From ECT2AJA-044 sp965658225 (lineage in GTDB: Bacteria > Bacteroidota > Bacteroidia > Flavobacteriales > ECT2AJA-044), in assembly GCA_965658225.1 (NCBI GenBank), contig CBFHRK010000055.1, positions 1-13,056 of the forward strand: DNA of 13,056 bases, given 5' to 3'. The notes under the pieces are model-generated. The model had not been told where the DNA came from. It saw only the letters and a program-made list of their open reading frames with translations, and did not search any database. Of this stretch, positions 7,824 to 13,056 are shown one piece after another. Position 1 is the first letter of the stretch, and each line of letters starts with the position of its first letter. The translations under genes were made by a program, and so were the position numbers.

Positions 7824-9020
7824 ATGCCAACAATTTCCAAGAAAGGCCAAAACATGCCGGCCTCACCGATCCGAAAACTCGTTCCCTTTGCCGACGCGGC
7901 AAAAACAAATGGTACTACGGTATATCATTTGAACATCGGACAGCCCGATATCAAAACGCCTCAAGTGGTCCAAGACGCCATTCACGTTGCTCCGACCGAG
8001 ATCATTGCCTACTCTCATTCCGAGGGAAACTTGACCTATCGCGAAGGATTAGCAAAATACTACCGGGGAAAAGGTATTGAAGTAACCTCCCATGAAATCA
8101 TGGTTACAACGGGTGGTTCTGAAGCGCTTTCTTTTATTATGGGTGCAATTATGGATCCGGAAGATGAGTTAATTATTCCCGAGCCTTTTTACGCCAATTA
8201 CAATGGTTTTTCCGTGGCTAACGGCGTCATTGTTAAGGCAGTAACCGCTAATATTGAAACGGGCTTTGCACTGCCTAGCATAGAGGAGTTCGAAAAGCAA
8301 ATTAGTTCTAAAACGAAGGCGATACTTATTTGCAACCCGGGTAATCCTACGGGTTATTTGTACTCACAAGACGAGTTAGAGCAACTAAGAGCTTTAGCTA
8401 TTAAGCACGATCTCTATTTAATAGCCGATGAAGTGTACCGCGAGTTTTGTTACGAAGGTGCCTCCCATCATTCGGTAATGGAATTAGAAGGTATGCACAA
8501 CAATGCCATTATGGTCGATAGTGTATCGAAAAGATACAGCATGTGTGGTGCGCGTGTCGGATGCATTGTATCGCGAAATAGTCAGCTTATGGCAGCCATT
8601 ATGCGCTTTGCTCAGGCCCGATTGAGTCCGCCCAGCTTAGGTCAAATTGCCGCTGAAGCGGCATTAAACACGCCACAAGAGTACTTCGACGAAGTTATTG
8701 AAGAGTATGTGGAAAGAAGAAATGTATTGGTAGACGGCCTAAATAACATCCCGGGAGTTCGTTGCCCCAAGCCTTCGGGTGCTTTTTATTGCATTGCTGA
8801 ATTACCGGTAGATAACGCCGATCAATTTGCGGAATGGCTGCTTTCTGAGTTCTCGTTCGAAGGGGCTACTGTTATGCTAGCACCGGCAAGTGGATTTTAC
8901 TCTACTCCTGGTCTCGGAAAAAGCGAGGTACGTTTGGCTTACGTATTGAATGTTGAATCGCTTAAGATGTCGATTAAAATTTTGGACGAAGCACTCAAAG
9001 TATATCCGGGACGTATTTAA
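7824..9020 (+). CDS. aspC: Class I PLP-dependent aminotransferase (aspartate aminotransferase type)
   Basis: Pyridoxal-phosphate enzyme of fold type I, 398 residues, the usual length. It most likely transfers the amino group between aspartate (or another amino acid) and 2-oxoglutarate in the cytoplasm. Motifs in order: LNIGQPDIKTP at 36-46 (substrate loop); TTGGSEAL at 95-102 (phosphate-binding turn); NPGNPTG at 171-177; DEVY at 202-205 with Asp202 to contact the PLP ring nitrogen; Lys236 in DSVSKRYSMCGARVG as the Schiff-base lysine; and Arg370 in EVRLAY for the substrate carboxylate. The start at 7824 gives MPTISKKGQNMPASPIRKL, which agrees with the conserved N-terminus of Bacteroidota homologues. 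The substrate cannot be fixed from sequence alone, so the gene symbol is approximate. Its TAA overlaps the ATG of the next gene by one base. No promoter is evident between the preceding terminator and this start. Confidence 0.92.
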   Translation: MPTISKKGQNMPASPIRKLVPFADAAKTNGTTVYHLNIGQPDIKTPQVVQDAIHVAPTEIIAYSHSEGNLTYREGLAKYYRGKGIEVTSHEIMVTTGGSEALSFIMGAIMDPEDELIIPEPFYANYNGFSVANGVIVKAVTANIETGFALPSIEEFEKQISSKTKAILICNPGNPTGYLYSQDELEQLRALAIKHDLYLIADEVYREFCYEGASHHSVMELEGMHNNAIMVDSVSKRYSMCGARVGCIVSRNSQLMAAIMRFAQARLSPPSLGQIAAEAALNTPQEYFDEVIEEYVERRNVLVDGLNNIPGVRCPKPSGAFYCIAELPVDNADQFAEWLLSEFSFEGATVMLAPASGFYSTPGLGKSEVRLAYVLNVESLKMSIKILDEALKVYPGRI

Positions 9021-9901
9021 TGTTTGCTACGATTGAAAATACTTTGCGAATCATTGGCTATTCACTTTGGATAGACATTGCGGCTATTTTCGCTGCAGAG
9101 GTGCTCGTTCTCGAGCCTCAATTTCTGATGCCTGGGATTTTGGAAGAGAATAGCGGTTTGGTGTGGGATGAAGAGCATAGAACTTTTTGGACGCACAACG
9201 ACAGCGGCGGAAAGCCCCGTTTGTTCGAAGTTGACAGTACAGGAAAAATTGTGAAAGAAGTACTGATCTCGAATGCCAAGAATATCGATTGGGAAGAACT
9301 GGCGCTGGATCGCGAAACGAATACGCTCTTTATTGGTGATTTCGGAAACAACAACAATCGAAGGAAAGATCTAAGTATTTACTATTTGCCCCTTCCGAGA
9401 ATTGAAGGTTCCTCGACCACTGCAAAGAAAATTTCTTTCCATTACCCAGATCAAAAGAATTTTCCTCCAGACCATGCAAATAAAACTTTTGACATGGAAG
9501 CAATGATTTTCTGGAACGATTCTCTCTATTTGTTTTCGAAAAACCGAACGGATCCGTATAGTGGATATACAAAAATGTATCGCCTACCCGCGGTGGAGGG
9601 GGATTATGAAGCCGAACTCGTTGATTCATTTGCTACGGGTGGTTCCTATTATATGGCCCAGTGGATTACCGCCGCGGATATAAGTCCGGATGGTTCGAAA
9701 GTCGTTTTATTAAACAACGATCACCTATGGCTTTTTGAAAATTTCAAAGCCCCATATTTTCTCCGAGGAGATGCGACGCAATACTCGTTTAAAAAGGCTA
9801 CTCAGAAGGAAGCAATAACCTTTGGATCTGAAAATCTTCTGTACATAAGTGAAGAAAGAAGTTCTGGGCCCGGTGCACTTTACGAAGGTATTTTACCCTG
9901 A
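9020..9901 (+). CDS. Predicted beta-propeller protein with recurring acidic motifs
   Basis: A 293-residue protein I cannot name with certainty. Strand-rich, roughly 45-residue units with W/F-rich edges suggest a beta-propeller related to SdiA-regulated or phytase-like proteins (inference). Notable segments: HNDSGG at 59-64, DWEELA at 90-95, IGDFGNNNNRR at 105-115, DMEAM at 158-162, AADISPDG at 218-225, KEAITF at 263-268. The glutamates in DWEEL, DMEAM and KEAIT recur at blade-like spacing and could line a central metal or ligand site. The N-terminus is odd. Residues 9-32 are hydrophobic (LRIIGYSLW...AAEVLVL) with almost no preceding positive charge, so it is either an atypical signal sequence or membrane anchor, or the true start differs. 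The next ATG is residue 37. The start codon shares a base with the aminotransferase stop (TAATG), implying translational coupling. Confidence 0.75.
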   Translation: MFATIENTLRIIGYSLWIDIAAIFAAEVLVLEPQFLMPGILEENSGLVWDEEHRTFWTHNDSGGKPRLFEVDSTGKIVKEVLISNAKNIDWEELALDRETNTLFIGDFGNNNNRRKDLSIYYLPLPRIEGSSTTAKKISFHYPDQKNFPPDHANKTFDMEAMIFWNDSLYLFSKNRTDPYSGYTKMYRLPAVEGDYEAELVDSFATGGSYYMAQWITAADISPDGSKVVLLNNDHLWLFENFKAPYFLRGDATQYSFKKATQKEAITFGSENLLYISEERSSGPGALYEGILP

Positions 9902-9948
9902 GGCCCTAAAGGAATAGCATTGGCCCCGGCTCGAGGTATCTTTCGAGA

Positions 9949-10986
9949 ATGAAGGCCGTCTTTACTTCCCTCGTTTTATTCACCTTGGTCAGCGGATGCT
10001 CATCGCTGACGAACACAGGCTATTCTTTGCCGAAAGGCTTTGATGGCAAAGTGTCGGACAGTACGGTTCGAATAGGTTTTTATAATGTAGAGAACCTTTT
10101 TGACACGATAAATGATCCTTCCAAGGACGACGATTCTTTCACACCAAACGGAACGAATCGTTGGAATTACGCACGATATAAAGCGAAAGTATTGGAACAC
10201 GCCCAAACCATTCGCGCTATGGGAGGTTGGGACGCCCCTGCCCTTTTTGCTTTTGCTGAAGTCGAAAACAAGCAAGTCGTTCAAGAATTAATTGAATCGC
10301 CCCCGTTACGCGAATTTAATTACGGAGTAATACATTTCGAATCGCCCGATCCCAGAGGAATTGACCTTGCCCTAATATACCGTTCAGACAAATTGGAGGC
10401 TGATTCGGCGAGCCCCGTACCCTTGCGGGTAGATTCTACAGAACGACCCCTTCGCGATTTCCTTTGGACCCGATGGGAATGGAAAGGTCAGTTCTTTCAT
10501 ACAGTTTTCGTCCATTGGCCTTCTCGGTATGGCGGTCAAAAATCATCAGAAGAAAAAAGATTCCAAGCTGCAAATCGAGTAAACGAATGGAAAAATGAAA
10601 AAGAAAAAGACTATCCGAACGAGCCTTGGATTGTAATGGGCGATTTTAATGATGAGCCCAACAATACCTCGATAGTGGATTATTTAGGTACTGGCCAACC
10701 CAATCCAAATTGGCGGAACCTATCCAACGAGCCCAACGATTGGCCCGGTACTCACGTTCATAAAGGAGTGTGGAATTACCTCGATCAGTGCATTATTTCT
10801 CATGAATTCATGAATGAAGATGTGTTGTTTGATGTCAATAAAGTGAACATATTTAACGCTCAATGGCTTCTCGAAAAAAACGACCAGGGTCAACTTTACC
10901 CGTTCCGCACCTATTTAGGTCCGGCCTATCAGGGTGGGCCCAGCGATCATTTACCTATTTACATCGATCTGCATATTCGACTTTAA
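9949..10986 (+). CDS. Endonuclease/exonuclease/phosphatase-fold lipoprotein
   Basis: Predicted lipoprotein of 345 residues: signal peptide MKAVFTSLVLFTLVSGC with the lipobox Cys at 17. The mature part carries the full EEP (DNase I-like) active-site set: Asn46 in FYNVENLFD, Glu104 in FAEVEN, His189 in VHWPSR, Asp232 and Asn234 in GDFND, and Asp333-His334 in SDHLP near the C-terminus. Such Mg-dependent phosphodiesterases cleave nucleic acids, phospholipid headgroups or other phosphoesters. Which one applies here cannot be read from the sequence. Surface anchoring suggests scavenging of phosphate or nucleotides outside the cytoplasm (inference). It follows the propeller gene by 47 bases with no terminator, so an operon with aspC and the propeller gene is likely. 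The catalytic residues all appear intact, so an active enzyme is expected. Confidence 0.92.
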   Translation: MKAVFTSLVLFTLVSGCSSLTNTGYSLPKGFDGKVSDSTVRIGFYNVENLFDTINDPSKDDDSFTPNGTNRWNYARYKAKVLEHAQTIRAMGGWDAPALFAFAEVENKQVVQELIESPPLREFNYGVIHFESPDPRGIDLALIYRSDKLEADSASPVPLRVDSTERPLRDFLWTRWEWKGQFFHTVFVHWPSRYGGQKSSEEKRFQAANRVNEWKNEKEKDYPNEPWIVMGDFNDEPNNTSIVDYLGTGQPNPNWRNLSNEPNDWPGTHVHKGVWNYLDQCIISHEFMNEDVLFDVNKVNIFNAQWLLEKNDQGQLYPFRTYLGPAYQGGPSDHLPIYIDLHIRL

Positions 10987-11036
10987 CGGCTCTTAAGAAA
11001 ATTGTAACTTGCTTGATTGGTCGTAATTCTTTCGCA

Positions 11037-11978
11037 ATGGGTCGTTCAATCGCCAATCTTACGTTTATCCTACTTCTTTTTGCCCTCGTCTTTTCGAGCT
11101 GTAAAAAAGATGGAGATGTTATTCCCAATAACGATGCTCCCTACTACGAGTCTATCCCGCGTGTTCTTATTGAGAACTATGTCAACCGCACCTTTATTGA
11201 CCTCATCGGTAGAGAACCGCTCGACCCAGAGATGGAGCACTATGTCGATTATTTGAAGATTAATGCTCTTTCATTTGATTCGCGGGACAGCATGATCGTT
11301 GTTCTTATGACGGATACACAGGCCAGACCAGAAGAAGGCTCGTATAAACAGGCCTATTACCAACGCATTTACGATTTGTCTAAGGCACGCTTCGTGGAGG
11401 GCGTTAGTGACGCAGAAATTCAAAGTGAAATCGGGGTTTTGGCATTTGCGCTGCAATTAGACAGTCTGAATGGAGACCTCGCCGGAGCATCAGAAACTCT
11501 CAGAAAAATGATGAAGCTCCAGAGGATCATAGATTGCCGTCTTGACTATATGAACGATAGTATTGGGTTGGACTCTATCGCTGCCCGCATGATTGACAAC
11601 AGTATTTACGACTTNNNNNNNNNNNNNNNNNNNNNNNNNNNNNNNNNNNNNNNNNNNNNNNNNNNNNNNNNNNNNNNNNNNNNNNNNNNNNNNNNNNNNN
11701 NNNNNNNNNNNNNCTGGGCAGGGTACGATATGGTCGAAAGCAATCAATCTCAAATTATATTCGGAGAATCTGGAACGAATAAAGAAGAATACATTGATAT
11801 TTTAGTCCGACAGCGAGAGTTCTACGAGGGAAACGTCATTTGGGCGTATACTACGCTTTTGGCAAGAACCCCAACCACTCTTGAGCTTTCAGACATGATG
11901 AATCATTTCTATTACGACCATGATTTTCAGCGCGTTCAGCGGAAGATTATAAAAACAGACGATTATGCGGGGTTCTAA
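11037..11978 (+). CDS. Lipoprotein with R-x-P-T-x-x-E repeat motifs (module gene 1, contains an assembly gap)
   Basis: No family recognised with certainty. ATG at 11037 gives MGRSIANLTF, then a hydrophobic core and a lipobox ending FSSC (Cys22). The reading frame stays open upstream to 10863, but that part lies over the preceding gene and lacks signal-peptide character, so I reject it. The protein is about 313 residues if the gap counts as 33-34 codons. Two segments look related. Residues 45-93 hold NYVNRTFIDLIGREPLDPEME followed by a hydrophobic stretch ending MTD. Residues 262-313 hold WAYTTLLARTPTTLE and end KTDDYAGF. Both resemble the 'lY..LLgR.Pt..E' helix found in DUF4214 and in DUF1549/DUF1553 proteins (inference from motif only). 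Residues 193-226 are unknown. The last 14 bases overlap gene 2, and the gene lies in one tight unit with the Tat-signal protein downstream. Confidence 0.75.
   Translation: MGRSIANLTFILLLFALVFSSCKKDGDVIPNNDAPYYESIPRVLIENYVNRTFIDLIGREPLDPEMEHYVDYLKINALSFDSRDSMIVVLMTDTQARPEEGSYKQAYYQRIYDLSKARFVEGVSDAEIQSEIGVLAFALQLDSLNGDLAGASETLRKMMKLQRIIDCRLDYMNDSIGLDSIAARMIDNSIYDXXXXXXXXXXXXXXXXXXXXXXXXXXXXXXXXXXWAGYDMVESNQSQIIFGESGTNKEEYIDILVRQREFYEGNVIWAYTTLLARTPTTLELSDMMNHFYYDHDFQRVQRKIIKTDDYAGF
11615..11713. other. Assembly gap of 99 N inside module gene 1
   Basis: Ninety-nine unknown bases interrupt the first lipoprotein gene of the right-end module. The same frame continues on both sides: IDNSIYD before the gap and WAGYDMVES after it. 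The true length and content are unknown; if the count is a placeholder, the agreement of frame is partly luck. Confidence 0.97.
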
Positions 11979-12456
11979 GAAACTTCTTATCGTAGGGTTT
12001 GCGCTTGTTCTTGCCGGTACTGCTTGCCGTAAAGAGAAGGATATTTACGAGGTGAATCCGGAAGAGTTACAACTTGTAGAAACGAGTAAATTCAAATTAA
12101 AAACGGTCAATCAGTACGTTGCCATTCTCTATGCGAATCTTTTCCAGGAGGCATTGTCAGCAAATAAACTTGTGGAGATCAATAGGCTTTTTGACGCCAT
12201 TGGTGATGATCAGGTAGCCAAAGAAATCCTCATTTCAAACTTCATGAACGACCCGAGTGTGGTGTTACCCACTGATGCTTATATGAGAGCGGATCCGGAG
12301 ACCTTCATTTATGAAACCTATGTTCGGTTTCTAATACGCAGGCCTACGGAAGCAGAGCAAACCTATTTTATGAATTTGATAAATACGAATTCTGACATTA
12401 CCGTTGAATTGATCTATTTCTCTTTTGCAATCAGCGACGAATACGAATACTATTGA
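11965..12456 (+). CDS. Small lipoprotein with R-R-P-T-x-x-E motif (module gene 2)
   Basis: A 163-residue predicted lipoprotein: MRGSKKLLIVGFALVLAGTAC, with the lipobox Cys at 21. The mature protein appears all-helical. Residues 48-95 (VNQYVAILYANLFQEAL... to ISNFM) and 113-163 (TFIYETYVRFLIRRPTEAE... to ISDEYEYY) have the same layout as the two segments of the preceding lipoprotein: an aromatic/leucine helix, in the C-terminal copy an R-x-P-T-x-x-E turn, a second helix, and an acidic-aromatic close. The two genes therefore look like diverged relatives (inference). The ATG at 11965 lies inside the end of gene 1 (14-base overlap, different frame), and its TGA is followed after one base by the ATG of the Tat-signal gene. 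All three are very likely co-translated. No enzymatic motif is visible; a binding or scaffold role for the third protein is a reasonable guess only. Confidence 0.8.
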   Translation: MRGSKKLLIVGFALVLAGTACRKEKDIYEVNPEELQLVETSKFKLKTVNQYVAILYANLFQEALSANKLVEINRLFDAIGDDQVAKEILISNFMNDPSVVLPTDAYMRADPETFIYETYVRFLIRRPTEAEQTYFMNLINTNSDITVELIYFSFAISDEYEYY

Positions 12457-12457
12457 T

Positions 12458-13056
12458 ATGGACAGAAGGAAATTCTTAAAAAAGTCGGCTCTTACTGCAG
12501 CAGGTAGCATAGTGATGCCCTACATCCTTCCGTCAGGAAGGTTATTTGCGCAAACGGGTTCCCCGATGGCCGGTCATGTAGTATATGTGCTTTTTGCCGG
12601 TGGTGTGCGCCAGCAAGAGGCTATTTCACAGCGTTACTTAGACGATAGCCAAGGAGTGAATATACCGGGGAATATCATGTACAACATGTTCAATGGAGCG
12701 GCACCCGCGACTAAAATCGTTTACGGAACAGATGTTCCTGGAGAACCCAATGGTAGTGCGCCTATTTCGAGTGTTTTAGGAAACACAATTCAATCGATGG
12801 GAACTACCTTCGCAGAAGTCAGGGCTACCACGGCAGGGCACTACAGTGGGTTAAATACGCTTTTAACGGGAAACACCGGAGTTACTCAAGGCCTAAAGCA
12901 AAAGCCCGTTTTTCCGACCATTTTTGAATATTTACGTCGTCATGCTGGCTTTAGTGCTACCGATTGTTGGTTTGTAGGAAATGGAATTGGCAATTCAACG
13001 CCCTTGCTCGATTTTTCCAATCACGATACTTATGGAGCTCAATACGGAGCTAATTT
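12458..13056 (+). CDS. Tat-signal DUF1501-like / alkaline phosphatase superfamily protein (partial)
   Basis: The frame is open from ATG 12458 to the right edge, so 199 residues are visible and the C-terminus is missing. The start MDRRKFLKKSALTAAG is a textbook twin-arginine signal (RRKFLKK), followed by a hydrophobic stretch and AQTGSP, where cleavage is likely. The mature protein opens with VVYVLFAGGVRQQE at 41-54. This corresponds in place and style to the 'lvvfL.GGpsq.Dt' strand of DUF1501 proteins and to the first metal-site strand of alkaline phosphatases and sulfatases. Further on, TTAGHYSGLNTLLTG at 124-138 and VFPTIFEYLR at 151-160 match the 'H...LLTG' and 'PTi.e.l' pattern of that superfamily. 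Folding in the cytoplasm before Tat export fits a cofactor- or metal-binding protein. The Asp usual at the first metal position is Gly here. Export to the periplasm beside two lipoproteins suggests a surface or periplasmic complex (inference). Confidence 0.8.
   Translation, partial: MDRRKFLKKSALTAAGSIVMPYILPSGRLFAQTGSPMAGHVVYVLFAGGVRQQEAISQRYLDDSQGVNIPGNIMYNMFNGAAPATKIVYGTDVPGEPNGSAPISSVLGNTIQSMGTTFAEVRATTAGHYSGLNTLLTGNTGVTQGLKQKPVFPTIFEYLRRHAGFSATDCWFVGNGIGNSTPLLDFSNHDTYGAQYGAN

Noticed and set aside
7495..7908. 137-codon open frame on the minus strand across the DUF1573 gene end, terminator and aminotransferase start
   Set aside because: It lies opposite two genes with clear families, contains the terminator hairpin, and its translation shows no recognisable domain.
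9118..9629. Two overlapping minus-strand open frames opposite the propeller gene
   Set aside because: No recognisable motifs. The plus-strand frame has a continuous domain-like protein and translational coupling to its neighbour.
10863..11036. Upstream extension of the first module lipoprotein over the end of the EEP gene
   Set aside because: The frame is open but the extra 58 residues overlap the well-supported EEP gene in another frame and push the signal peptide into the middle of the protein. The ATG at 11037 gives a proper lipoprotein signal.
11002..11036. Possible promoter TTG ... TAATTCTTTC before the first module lipoprotein
   Set aside because: The -7 portion does not match TAnnTTTG without shifting bases and ends too close to the ATG. 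The module may be read from upstream or use a promoter I cannot recognise.
1..13056. Defence system, prophage, integrative element, CRISPR array or RNA genes
   Set aside because: No integrase, transposase, phage structural gene, nuclease-defence cassette, direct repeat array or tRNA-like cloverleaf was seen on either strand. The lone EEP-fold protein is a lipoprotein and does not imply defence.

Overview
The window looks like a contig from a member of the Bacteroidota, probably a marine or environmental Flavobacteriia-type lineage (inference). The grounds are several matches to the phylum-specific promoter -7 element TAnnTTTG, a DUF2807 'head GIN' lipoprotein, a DUF1573 protein, many outer-envelope lipoproteins and moderate GC. 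It is densely coding, and no stretch longer than 300 bases lacks a gene. Two runs of N (6726-6825 and 11615-11713) are assembly gaps lying inside genes.

Left half (1-7118), all on the minus strand and read from right to left: valyl-tRNA synthetase (valS, interrupted by a gap), a DUF2807 lipoprotein whose start lies inside the end of valS, a very large fused isobutyryl-CoA mutase (IcmF: B12-binding domain, MeaB-like G-protein chaperone and mutase in one chain), and the N-terminus of a multi-pass membrane protein that begins only 9 bases after the mutase stop and runs off the left edge. Spacing is tight, but icmF has a good -7 element of its own.

Middle (7119-10986): a 172-base divergent intergenic region carries promoter elements for valS (minus) and for a secreted DUF1573 protein (plus), which is closed by a strong rho-independent terminator. 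Then come a class I aminotransferase (aspartate aminotransferase type), a translationally coupled (TAATG) predicted beta-propeller protein with recurring acidic motifs, and a lipoprotein of the endonuclease/exonuclease/phosphatase fold.

Right end (11037-13056): a compact three-gene module made of two lipoproteins that appear to share a repeated helical motif (Y..LL.R.PT..E, ending in a S/T-D-E/D-Y segment) and a Tat-signal protein resembling the DUF1501/alkaline-phosphatase superfamily, cut by the right edge. The genes overlap by 14 bases or are separated by 1 base. The arrangement recalls the planctomycete pairing of DUF1549/DUF1553 proteins with DUF1501 proteins, but in miniature and anchored as lipoproteins. 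This is the least explained and most interesting part of the window. No tRNA, rRNA, CRISPR array, insertion sequence or integrase was seen.
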